From: Symbiodinium natans
Lineage: Eukaryota; Sar; Dinophyceae; Suessiales; Symbiodiniaceae
Assembly: GCA_905221605.1 (NCBI GenBank)
Contig: CAJNDS010002548.1
Coordinates: 231,001 to 295,000, forward strand
DNA length: 64,000 bases
Reading direction: 5' to 3'
This document shows positions 1-9,020 of the stretch, piece by piece. A program made the position numbers and the translations under genes. The notes below the pieces were generated by a model. That model saw only the letters and a program-made list of their open reading frames with translations, searched no databases and was not told where the DNA came from. Within the stretch, counting starts at the first letter, position 1. Every line of letters begins with the position of its first letter.

Positions 1-38
1 GTGTGCCACGCCTGCGGCCTGCTAACCAAGGCGCGGCG

Positions 39-3000
39 ATGTCCGCAGAGGTTGCAGGTCAGGCCGAGGGCGTCACCCTCCTCGAGGCGATCGAAGGTGG
101 TGACGTTCCCTATCCCGAGCGGATGAGCTACGTCGCTTGGCTTAAGTGGCGTAGGGAGACCGGCAGTCGTCCGCTGTCCAAGCGGGATGGGGTTAGCACA
201 ACGCCAGAGCAGGAGGCGGCTCTCTGGCGAAAGGTCATGAAGTTCCTCCACGACGCCGAAGGCGAGGACGAGGAGGAAGAGGAAGAAGAAGAGGACTCGG
301 AGCTAGTCCCTGAGGCCTCGGGCGCTGGAGGCGACAGTCCGCCGCGGGTGGACGTCAGCGCCGCGGCTAGGGAGCTGGCCATGGTCCCTACCGGTGCTGC
401 CTATGTCCCTGCTACGGCACCAGGGTCCCGCCCGGCGGGACCGTCCGGTCCGCCGTCGACAGCAGGTTCAGTGCCAGGCACCGCAGAGGGCTTGCAGGCG
501 GAGCTGCGCGCGATTTTCCGTCCAGACCAGGAACCGGTCGCGGACTACTTGACGCGCGTTTCGCGGATTGTCCTCGCGCTCAAAGCGCATGGAGTCACGG
601 TGAGCTCCCGTGACCTTGACGCCTTGAGCACCAAAGCCACCCTCCTTGCGGATGAGTTCTCGAAGATCGGCGGGGACTGGCATCCGACAAAGATGGTCCG
701 TCGGCTGCGGACCAGGTTCTCGGTCGCGGCTTTGCGCGGTGGCGAGGACCCCGAAGACGCAGAGGAGATTCAGCGTGAAATCCAATGCATCGGGGAGCTT
801 ATCCTCGCGCTAGGGGGAAAAGAAAGCTCGAGCCAAGAGAAGGTTTGGAGCTCCCCGTCCGATGTGCCAGTCGAAGCCGTGGGGCCGCGTTCCCCAGGGC
901 TCCCACAGCCTGCGACTGCAAGTGGGTTGGGGGTAGGTTTGGACCGTGGAGGTTTGCACACTGCCGAGGTTGCAGGTGGTCCTTCCGCGGCCCGTGACCT
1001 GGGCGCGACGGACGGCGATTCCCCTTTGCGCGCAAAGCTCGCGGCGCTGGAGATGGAGATAGAAGCCCTGAAGCGAGGTTCAGACGGCGGAGGTTCGCAG
1101 ACCGGGTCCCAAAACCCGGCGGGCGATTTCGCCGCCGCACTCGCCGCCCAAACTGAAGCGCTGAAAGAAGCGTTAGCGCAGAGGGGCGGGCAAAGCTCCA
1201 TAACGACGGTCAAAACTGACCTCACGTGGCCGACGCTGACCGACGACAAATCGGACGCGCGAGACGTTGTCCTGTTCTACGAGGAGTTCGAGGACGTCTG
1301 CGCGCTCGCCAACAACTGTCGCGGTATGAGTGCGCGCGAGAAGCTGCTAGCGCTACGCGGGCGCTGCCGCGGCTCGCGCATGAAGACGTACACGAACGCC
1401 TACCGCGCAGCGTGGAAGTCGGGAGAGGTTCTCTCCGACCCACAGGCAGTGTACGACCGCATCAAGAACAAGCACTTGATGTTCGGGGAATCGCGGGAGG
1501 AAAGAGAAGTCCGCGTGGATGGTGAGCATGCCTCCCTCGCTAAGGGCAAGCTCACAGGCCACCAATTCGAGCCTTTGTTTGAGGCATCGATCGCGGACCT
1601 TGAGGCGGTGGGTCTTGGGAAGACCCCACGAGAGTTGTATCTCTCGTACCTCCGCAAGATGCCCCCGTATCTCCAAAAGGAGATACGTAACGACAAGCGG
1701 TTGTGGCCCGGCGATCCCAAGGACGGCGGGCTGAGAGGGCCGCAGACTTGGGAGGAGAGCCACAAAGTCGTCTTGGAGTACGAACAGAGGGAAGCAGCGC
1801 ACCGTGCTGTTTCCCACTCTGTGTACTCCACGACCGGCTCTCCAAGCGCGGACCCGTCGGTCGCGCTAGCCGAGGCTCAGAAGGAGATTCGGAGCCTCAA
1901 GGCCGCCGCTAAGGCTGCTGCGAAGGGAGCAGCTGCCGCGGCCAAGGCTGGCGCGGATCAGACGTTTGCCGCTGCGTCGAAGGGAGCTGGCAAAGGAGCG
2001 GACAAGAAGATCTGCTTCCACTTTCGCGACCACGGGAATTGCCCGAAAGGGGATGCCTGCCCGTACAGCCACGACAAGGAGCTTCGCAGAAAAGCTCTCG
2101 CGGCCAAGAAGGGTGACCAAACCTTTGCCACGGCGAAAGGCAAGGGCAAGGGGAAGGGAGGTGGCAAGGCAAAGGCCAGCGCTAAGCCTAAGGCTGCGGC
2201 CAAAGGCGCGGCAAAGCCACCAGGCACTGTTTGCCCCTTTTTCTCCAAGAATGGGTCGTGCAAGAAAGGAGCCAGCTGCGACATGGTCCACAACCTGACG
2301 ACCTCAGGAGGGACGCCGGCCTTGCCTGCCAACTGGGCCGCGCCCTCCGGGGCTTCCATGTCCAACCCCTTCGCCGCGTTCAGTGTCCAGATAGGCAGCT
2401 CAGGCGTCCAGGCAGGCGTCTCAGGAGCCGCAGGACGCGCCGCGGTGCAGCAGCACGCGCTTCCGTTGAGCAAGGGCGGGCGGGACAAGTTCGCCACCCT
2501 GGACGATCTGCCGAAGGACTGGTGGAACCTGGCGGACAACGAGCCAGGAGGCTACCAGTACAGAACGGTAGTCCAGGTGCTCGACCGTAAGGTCGAGTGC
2601 ATGCTCGACGGATGCGCCGGCGCAAACCACGTGACCGAGGAACTTGTGGTGGGCATGATGAACCGGGCTGCAGAGCTGGGGATCGGTACCGAAGATCCCG
2701 GCTTCCCGGTCGTGAGACTCGAGAAGTGGGTCCACCCCGAATATGTGCATGGCATTGCTTCGGGAGCCCCCGTTCCTCTGAAGGGGGCAGCAGTCTTGCG
2801 CGTCACGCTGCTGGAAGGCAGGACGGCGGACGACTGTCGCCCCAACACTGAAATTTTCGTGCGATGCAAAATCGCAGCCAGGGGGACGTCCGATTGGCAC
2901 GGACTGATCCTCGGCGGCAGAGCGTTGGACTGCGCCGGAAGGATGGGCCTGGGCTTCAGGCCGGGTCCCGACTTTCACGTCCTCGACACGCTGGGAATCA

Positions 3001-6000
3001 GGATGCCCAGGTGCGAGGATCACAGCAAGACCCGGAAGGACAGGGCCTACGCCTTCGAAGCGCGGTTGTCGAGCCTGGACGACGCGTCATGCACCGAGCC
3101 TGGGGGCGGAAGCCGGGAGCTCCTCCGCTACGACGGGGAAGAGCCTCTCGAGCTCTCGCCAGGCGACGGGGTGCTGGTGCCTGTCGTTCGGGAGCAAGGA
3201 GTCTCCGCAGAGGGATCCCTGTCCGAGGTGGTGCTTCCGGTGGAGTGCGGGGTCGAGGCCGTACCAGGCCTTTGGCCCACAGGAGAGGGAAAGGGGTTTG
3301 TGCTGCTCGCAGCCCAAGAGTGCGATCACTCTCTCCAGCCGGGCGAGGTTGTTGCGGAAGTGCGTTCCGGCCTCGTTAGCACTGCGGCCTGTGGTTGTGG
3401 CGCGGTTGAGACGGTGTTCGAGTCGGAGCCGTCTCCGCAGGCATGTGCGGATTGTGGGGTCGCCGTTGCATCGGTTGACCACGACCCGTGCTTTGCTTGC
3501 GGGTCCGCGTCCAGGGCCGCGGCAAGAAGCTTCCAAGGTTGTTCCTCGTGTGCGCGGTCCTTTGGGCGGCTGCGTACCGGCGCCAGGATCGGTGTGCTAT
3601 CGGTCCTTGCTGCGGTGACTGTTCTCGCTTCGGTGTGGGGCGGGAGCGGCCCAGTTGGGCGCCCTGTTGAGGAGCCTGGAGTGCTTTCTTGCTTGGACCA
3701 CCTTCCAAGCGTCGACAGCTGGTGGGAGGCGCCAGGTGGTTACGCGTCTGTGTGGGGTAGGCGCCCTGCGCAGAAGGACCTCGGGACTCTGGCGGTCGAG
3801 AAGGCGCCTTACGAAACGTGCTTGCTTCAGCGCGTGGGTGAGGAGTGGCGTCTCTGGGACACGAGGGATTTGCGTGTGGCGGAAAGCGTTGCGTGCAGCG
3901 ATGAGGTTCCTGTCACCGAACGCCTCGCGGTCTTTAGGACGCGCAAGGGGCCACGCTGGGCTGGCTGGCGTGAGGGATCGGCCACTGCTGGGAGAGGCGC
4001 AAGTGACGCTGTTCGCCCAGCAGACGCGGTCGATACGGCGCGCTGCCCGAGCTATCATATCGTGGAGAGCTGGGACATCGAGAAGATGATCGAAGAGCCT
4101 CCAACGGACTACTATTATGAGAAGCTCGCGGCAGATATGCGCGCCCGGCACCCTAAAGCGTGCCCGCACCTCCTCGACCACCTCGTTTCCTTAGAGGGTT
4201 TCCTAGATAAGTCAATCTTGTTTGGGTTCTCCTTTGGAATCAGCAAGGCCGAAGTTTGTGTCTCCAAAGGCAAGCTCCTGGGACACAACATTGGGCGGGA
4301 CGGGAGTTCGCCTGACGAAGAGCGTTGTCAGGCGGTGATTGACTTTCCCCCGCTCTGGGAGAAGCTTCACATTCAGCAATTTTTGGGTTGCGCAAATTGG
4401 TTGCGCGGCTACCTGCCTGTTGAGTATGGGCACGCAGCCAAGATTTTAGGGCAGTGGCAGAAGCCAGGCGCCGTCTTTCCTGAAGGCGGGCTGGGCTCAG
4501 CCGCCACCGAGGGTTGCAAAGCCTTTAAAGCGATTAAGCGCATGATGCAGAACCGCATCAATTTGGCTACCTTCGATGAGGCCTCTGCTGCGGATGGGTC
4601 GTGTCCCCTTGAGCAGATCGCGGATGCGTCGGGCATCGCGGTAGGGGGCAGCGTCGTGCAGATGACGCGTGACTTGAGTCAGCTCAAAGTGCTTATGACG
4701 CACTCAAAGAGCTTGACCCCCGCGCAGCAAAACTGGCCGCCCTTGATACAGGAGGCGTTTGCCCAGCTCGAGGTAAAGCGGGCGACACGCCGCATGTTTG
4801 GCTCTATTCGGACTCTGTGTTGGACAGATCATGCCAACCTTACCCGAGCGCAAACATCGGACATCGGAATGGATCCGAAGCTCGTCCGGTGGGTTGCGGA
4901 AATCCTTATGGATGGGTCCGAAATAAGGAGCCTTAGCGGTCGCTCAGCGACGCTGGGTGACAGTTTTAGCCGCAATCCCAAAGATCGGGATGCGCTCCTT
5001 GCGGCGAGGACGAAAGACCTCGAGGGCCTGTCGGGCCAACTCCGAGGTTTCGACCTGGACCAGTACCTCGGAGAGGGTACTGAGGGTGATGGACCCGTGC
5101 CCTGGGCGGTCGGCAATGACGCCGTCCCAGAGCCTGCGGGCCGTGTCCAGGCCGCGGCTGTGCCGATGTGCGTCGTCGCAGCCCTTCCGGTGCGCGTCAT
5201 GGTTGTCTTTGACTACGCGCGTTGGAAAGAGCAGGACGCAGAGCTGACTGAGATCAGGCGCGTCTTCCAAGCGAGCCTCCCTGGAGTTTCTGTGGCTGTC
5301 AGGGGTTGTTGGGGTCCGTTTGAGGATACCGACGGGCTTGCCTCGCATTTTGATTGCGGGGCCGGCAGGCTCGCAGGGACCAAGAAGATCAAGCGGATCA
5401 GGGTCGACTTGCTCACTTCGTGTGCCAAGGTTCTTAGGGAAGCTTCGGGGTTTCGTCCGCAGTTCCTCGTAGGACTTGGGCAAGGCGGGCTGGTCACAGC
5501 CGTCCTTAGGTGGCCTTTGGTTGTTGAGCTTACGCTCCAAGCAAGGAACCTGCAGCGCAAAGAAGCTAGGGCTGTAGGAGAGGCTTGGGCAGGCATCAAG
5601 GCTATCTGGGCGGTGCGGCCACGCCTTTGGCGCACGCAGCAAGGCCACTTGGAAGTGGCCGAGGCTTGTCCGGAACTCAAGAAGGATTTTCCGGAGCCTC
5701 CCCTGCGAGGTTTTGGGATCGTAGGGAAGCAGGCATTGGGGGCGGAGGTTCTGCGGTCCTTGAGGCTGGACGCGGTTCGTTCCATCGATGATGCCAGCAT
5801 TAGAGGGATGCTGGACGAACCGTCACGACCCCTCTGGGACCATGAGGGTCTATGCATCTGCGGCAAGCGGACCTACCTGTTTTCTCGCTGCCCCGCCTGC
5901 ATCGAGAAAGAGGCAGTCGATACCTCGGTGGAGATAGCCGAGCGGGAGGAGCCCGAACCTCCGCTTGAGGGCGACCTTGAGGCCCATGAGGTGGGCCTAG

Positions 6001-9000
6001 AGGTCAACTCCGTCCTCGCAACCTTGGATAGGACAGGAGGTTTAGTTAGGGTTCGGTCCTCAACCATCCAGCAATGGGCGGTAGGGTTCAGGACTACGCC
6101 CAAAGATGCTCCAGTTCCCACAGCATATGGCATGCTGAGTGGGAAAATATGGAAGAAGAGCCATTCCATGAAGCTCAGCCTCGGCTCCCAGCACAAGGAT
6201 CTTTCCAAGTGGGGCGATGTGAAGCCCTACTGGACCACATGGGTGGTTAGAGAAGATGGTGCTGTGGTGGCGGGGCATAACTGCTCGCCCCTGGATGCGG
6301 TTCAGGGCGACATCGTCGTGCATTGGTCGTCAGTGGTGAACTGGCACGGCCACAGACATGTCGTGAATGAGCAGTGCGAAGTGCTCTGGAGGTCTGAGGG
6401 CAAAGAGGTTGCCTTAGACCCCGCCTTCGGCAAACTGATAGCCCTTGAGGGTAGGGTTACTCAGGTCATTGGCTGGCGGGCAACCGGAGAAGCCTCGGAT
6501 CCCCGCGGTTCTACCCGGCAGGCGTCAAGGGTCCTTGCTCAATTCTCTGCGTCCAATGAGGGCGTAGAAGGGCATTGGACCGCGGGCGCTATCAGTCGCG
6601 GGAAGAATGCCAATGAGTGCAAGCTGAAGGGCAGAGTTTTGGCGTTTATGGGTGAGGAGCACAAGGGCCCTGCTGTGGTTCTAGAGCTCGTCAGCCATAG
6701 CCCTATCCTGTGCATTTGGGACCATTCCTCAACCAAGGTCAAGGTCGAGTTTAAGGGCGGTGTTCCGTCTTTGAGCCTGGTCGCGGGGGAGGACGAAAAT
6801 CGTCGTGAACAGCTTGCGGTCGAGGCAAGGGACGCGGCGAACATTTCGGAGTTCCGAGTCACGGGATCCCTTCGTACGGCGTGGTACGAGGGTCAGCGGC
6901 GCGATCCCTCATTGGCGGGCTCGATTCGCAAGCCAGAGCCGCCAATGGAGATATCCGGAGACGGGTTGCTCGAGCGCGAGGTGACCCTCAGGACGGGTCA
7001 GACCGTCGTTGTCCCAGTGGTTCCCAACGGGGCTGCGGGCGCGAATGGGGTGACCTGGCGCCGCGCTTGCTACAATTCAGTCCACTGTGGAGTGCTTGGG
7101 GCCCATAGGTCTGCCGAGGTCACCATCAAGCTGCTGGAGAGGGCAGTCTGGTGGCCCGATTTGGAGAAAGATGTGCGGACCTGGGTCGCCAAGTGTCTCG
7201 CCTGCTTAAAAGGCCGCTCTCGACCGACGAAGGTTGAAGCTCGTGCGGTCAAGTGTGGCGCCGAGACGTGCTGGCAGGAAGTCAGCGTGGACTGTGAAGG
7301 TCCGAACCGAGAGGACAGGGAGGGGCATAGGTACTCGCTTACGTACTTTGATTGCCTCAGTCATGCTGTCCTCCTCGAGCCGATGAGGTCTCTGACTCAT
7401 GCGGAAGTCAGGAGGGCGTTCGTGCGCTGTGTGCTTCGCAGCAGGACGATCCCGAGCCTCATCAGGTCGGACAGAGGGCCAGAGTTCAAGAACGCGCTCA
7501 TGGCAGAACTCAGCGCGATGCTTGGGACCGAGTGGCGGTTTAGCGCGCCCTTGAGGCCTTGTGAGTTGGGCGCAAACGAGCGAGTCCACCAAGAAGTTCA
7601 AAAGGTGCTGGGGGCGGTCGTCAGACAAGTCGGCGCCTCCCTTTCCGAAGCTTGGTCGGATTGGCTCGTGGTGGCGGAGTACGTCATAGACAACACTCCG
7701 GGACCCCACGGGTATACCCCGAGGGACCTAGAGCGGAGCTGGTCGCTCGCTCTACCACTTGAAAAGGACGTCCTGCGAGACGCCTTGCAGTTTGAACCCA
7801 TCTCTGATTGGGCTCGGAGCCAGTTCAAACAGTTCTCGGAGCTAGCTGCTGCGGTCCGGGAGCACTGGACGCGGTCTTCAGAAGCGCGGGCGAAACTTGC
7901 AAACCGTCATAGGCGCACTGTGGACCTTAAACCAGGCGACCGAGTGGTCTGGAACGCTCCGAGGGCCCGTTCAGAGGGGGCGGGGCGTGTGCCTTGGAAA
8001 CCGGGTCTGACCGGCCCCTGGCGCGTGTTGGAAGTCAAGGGCCACAGGCTCACCTTGGAGCCCGTGTCGATGGAGTCGGGGGGTACTTCTTCCGCCCGGC
8101 GCGGCCCGATGGAGGCGCACGCAGAAGACTGCATTCTTGTTCCTGCGGATGCAGATGGCGCGGAATCCCGCGAGCCGGTCGTCTTTGAGGACGATGGAAC
8201 CGGCGGGGACGACTTGTCTCGCCCCAGCCTAGAGCAGCAGGTTCAAGGCGACGCCAAGCAGGTGGAGTTCACGCTGACCAGGCGCGGGAGGGACTTCGTC
8301 CTCCGCCTTGGTGACCGCATTGCCTATCGGGGTGTAGGTGGAGGCCCGAAGGTGTGCAGGTTAGGGCGGGTCACGCAGGTGGATGCGGCCCGTGCGCAGG
8401 TCGGCGTCCATCGCTATCTCCCCGACGCCAGCGGGGTTCGCGTCAAATGGCGGCTTGCATATATCGCCGAGGACGGAGCGCTCACGCTTTCAGAAGGGAC
8501 CCGTCCGGCCCACGAAGCGGTTTCTGTGAAGGAAATCATTTCCAAAATCGACCTAAACCGCGACGGCGTGCTTGCTGCAGCCTCGGCCAGAAAGTTGGAT
8601 AAGGGAGCGTATTCGTTGCAGGACCGGACGCTCGAGCGAGCGTCTCGCGCCGGCACGGGTGTACTCTCGATCCGAGAGGCCCTCGCGGACCTCTTGGTCG
8701 CGGAACCCCGCGTGTTGCAGCCTAGGGCTTCCCCAGAGTCGGGTGCTGTCGAAAGTTGGTTCCGGCAGTATTTCCTTGGTGGGGTTGCCGATGTCTTAGA
8801 GGTTGCTTGGGGTGACGCGGTCGTTTCCGACGCGGCTAAGAGGCACGGGTACAGGGTTGTTCCCGCCTTTGTGCAAGGCAAGCAGGCCTACGGGATCACC
8901 TGGAACCTGGCCGCGGAAGAGCACTTAGAGGCCATTAGCGGCGCCGTTCTGCGGACAGAGCCGAAGGTGCTCGTGATTGGGCTTGAGGGCAAGAATGTGC

Positions 9001-9020
9001 CCCGGCTTTCCTCCAGCTAG
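39..9020 (+). CDS. Retrotransposon Gag-PR-RT(thumb)-RNaseH-integrase polyprotein, copy 1
   Basis: The open frame runs from position 3; the ATG at 39 matches the start used in copy 2. With residue 1 at position 3, the order is: acidic tract (~88-100); helical Gag-like region (~417-570); two CCCH fingers of spacing C-x8-C-x5-C-x3-H (~670-691 and ~743-764); retropepsin-like domain (~855-985) with DGCA instead of D-S/T-G-A; hydrophobic segment (~1195-1215); RT thumb/connection with LLGH-x-I (~1393-1480); Ty3-type RNase H (~1500-1655); an unassigned domain with a GLGQGG turn (~1735-1900); a C-x-C/C-x2-C zinc motif (~1952-1968); integrase HHCC finger (~2357-2405); integrase core with D2430, D2490, E2526 (exact D-35-E); and a GPY/F-like tail (~2635-2690). 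No RT fingers or palm lie between protease and thumb. The stop at 9018-9020 follows a 1-nt deletion relative to copy 2, which reads on. Confidence 0.92.
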   Translation: MSAEVAGQAEGVTLLEAIEGGDVPYPERMSYVAWLKWRRETGSRPLSKRDGVSTTPEQEAALWRKVMKFLHDAEGEDEEEEEEEEDSELVPEASGAGGDSPPRVDVSAAARELAMVPTGAAYVPATAPGSRPAGPSGPPSTAGSVPGTAEGLQAELRAIFRPDQEPVADYLTRVSRIVLALKAHGVTVSSRDLDALSTKATLLADEFSKIGGDWHPTKMVRRLRTRFSVAALRGGEDPEDAEEIQREIQCIGELILALGGKESSSQEKVWSSPSDVPVEAVGPRSPGLPQPATASGLGVGLDRGGLHTAEVAGGPSAARDLGATDGDSPLRAKLAALEMEIEALKRGSDGGGSQTGSQNPAGDFAAALAAQTEALKEALAQRGGQSSITTVKTDLTWPTLTDDKSDARDVVLFYEEFEDVCALANNCRGMSAREKLLALRGRCRGSRMKTYTNAYRAAWKSGEVLSDPQAVYDRIKNKHLMFGESREEREVRVDGEHASLAKGKLTGHQFEPLFEASIADLEAVGLGKTPRELYLSYLRKMPPYLQKEIRNDKRLWPGDPKDGGLRGPQTWEESHKVVLEYEQREAAHRAVSHSVYSTTGSPSADPSVALAEAQKEIRSLKAAAKAAAKGAAAAAKAGADQTFAAASKGAGKGADKKICFHFRDHGNCPKGDACPYSHDKELRRKALAAKKGDQTFATAKGKGKGKGGGKAKASAKPKAAAKGAAKPPGTVCPFFSKNGSCKKGASCDMVHNLTTSGGTPALPANWAAPSGASMSNPFAAFSVQIGSSGVQAGVSGAAGRAAVQQHALPLSKGGRDKFATLDDLPKDWWNLADNEPGGYQYRTVVQVLDRKVECMLDGCAGANHVTEELVVGMMNRAAELGIGTEDPGFPVVRLEKWVHPEYVHGIASGAPVPLKGAAVLRVTLLEGRTADDCRPNTEIFVRCKIAARGTSDWHGLILGGRALDCAGRMGLGFRPGPDFHVLDTLGIRMPRCEDHSKTRKDRAYAFEARLSSLDDASCTEPGGGSRELLRYDGEEPLELSPGDGVLVPVVREQGVSAEGSLSEVVLPVECGVEAVPGLWPTGEGKGFVLLAAQECDHSLQPGEVVAEVRSGLVSTAACGCGAVETVFESEPSPQACADCGVAVASVDHDPCFACGSASRAAARSFQGCSSCARSFGRLRTGARIGVLSVLAAVTVLASVWGGSGPVGRPVEEPGVLSCLDHLPSVDSWWEAPGGYASVWGRRPAQKDLGTLAVEKAPYETCLLQRVGEEWRLWDTRDLRVAESVACSDEVPVTERLAVFRTRKGPRWAGWREGSATAGRGASDAVRPADAVDTARCPSYHIVESWDIEKMIEEPPTDYYYEKLAADMRARHPKACPHLLDHLVSLEGFLDKSILFGFSFGISKAEVCVSKGKLLGHNIGRDGSSPDEERCQAVIDFPPLWEKLHIQQFLGCANWLRGYLPVEYGHAAKILGQWQKPGAVFPEGGLGSAATEGCKAFKAIKRMMQNRINLATFDEASAADGSCPLEQIADASGIAVGGSVVQMTRDLSQLKVLMTHSKSLTPAQQNWPPLIQEAFAQLEVKRATRRMFGSIRTLCWTDHANLTRAQTSDIGMDPKLVRWVAEILMDGSEIRSLSGRSATLGDSFSRNPKDRDALLAARTKDLEGLSGQLRGFDLDQYLGEGTEGDGPVPWAVGNDAVPEPAGRVQAAAVPMCVVAALPVRVMVVFDYARWKEQDAELTEIRRVFQASLPGVSVAVRGCWGPFEDTDGLASHFDCGAGRLAGTKKIKRIRVDLLTSCAKVLREASGFRPQFLVGLGQGGLVTAVLRWPLVVELTLQARNLQRKEARAVGEAWAGIKAIWAVRPRLWRTQQGHLEVAEACPELKKDFPEPPLRGFGIVGKQALGAEVLRSLRLDAVRSIDDASIRGMLDEPSRPLWDHEGLCICGKRTYLFSRCPACIEKEAVDTSVEIAEREEPEPPLEGDLEAHEVGLEVNSVLATLDRTGGLVRVRSSTIQQWAVGFRTTPKDAPVPTAYGMLSGKIWKKSHSMKLSLGSQHKDLSKWGDVKPYWTTWVVREDGAVVAGHNCSPLDAVQGDIVVHWSSVVNWHGHRHVVNEQCEVLWRSEGKEVALDPAFGKLIALEGRVTQVIGWRATGEASDPRGSTRQASRVLAQFSASNEGVEGHWTAGAISRGKNANECKLKGRVLAFMGEEHKGPAVVLELVSHSPILCIWDHSSTKVKVEFKGGVPSLSLVAGEDENRREQLAVEARDAANISEFRVTGSLRTAWYEGQRRDPSLAGSIRKPEPPMEISGDGLLEREVTLRTGQTVVVPVVPNGAAGANGVTWRRACYNSVHCGVLGAHRSAEVTIKLLERAVWWPDLEKDVRTWVAKCLACLKGRSRPTKVEARAVKCGAETCWQEVSVDCEGPNREDREGHRYSLTYFDCLSHAVLLEPMRSLTHAEVRRAFVRCVLRSRTIPSLIRSDRGPEFKNALMAELSAMLGTEWRFSAPLRPCELGANERVHQEVQKVLGAVVRQVGASLSEAWSDWLVVAEYVIDNTPGPHGYTPRDLERSWSLALPLEKDVLRDALQFEPISDWARSQFKQFSELAAAVREHWTRSSEARAKLANRHRRTVDLKPGDRVVWNAPRARSEGAGRVPWKPGLTGPWRVLEVKGHRLTLEPVSMESGGTSSARRGPMEAHAEDCILVPADADGAESREPVVFEDDGTGGDDLSRPSLEQQVQGDAKQVEFTLTRRGRDFVLRLGDRIAYRGVGGGPKVCRLGRVTQVDAARAQVGVHRYLPDASGVRVKWRLAYIAEDGALTLSEGTRPAHEAVSVKEIISKIDLNRDGVLAAASARKLDKGAYSLQDRTLERASRAGTGVLSIREALADLLVAEPRVLQPRASPESGAVESWFRQYFLGGVADVLEVAWGDAVVSDAAKRHGYRVVPAFVQGKQAYGITWNLAAEEHLEAISGAVLRTEPKVLVIGLEGKNVPRLSSS
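7070..8070 (+). other. Integrase region: HHCC finger, DDE core, GPY/F-like tail (copy 1)
   Basis: The zinc finger has two His, then 29 residues, then C-x2-C (CLAC). The catalytic residues are codons 7290-7292 (Asp), 7470-7472 (Asp, in SDRGPEF) and 7578-7580 (Glu, in ANERVHQ), which gives the exact D-x35-E spacing of retroviral and Ty3 integrases. The tail has LKPGDRV followed by LTGPWRV, as in GPY/F modules. In copy 2 this core is interrupted by a 1-nt deletion between the second Asp and the Glu, so copy 1 is the only intact integrase in the window. Confidence 0.93.

Noticed and set aside
5752-5776. GCGGTCC...GGACGC as a further bulged-G hairpin
   Set aside because: The stem fits but the loop (TTGAGGCT) lacks the shared GTGNCCW; chance is possible in GC-rich coding DNA, so it is not counted. 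The same holds for 4936-4953 and 8284-8306.
8535-8575. EF-hand-like DLNRDGVL in the copy 1 polyprotein
   Set aside because: Positions after the Gly do not supply the Glu needed at loop position 12.
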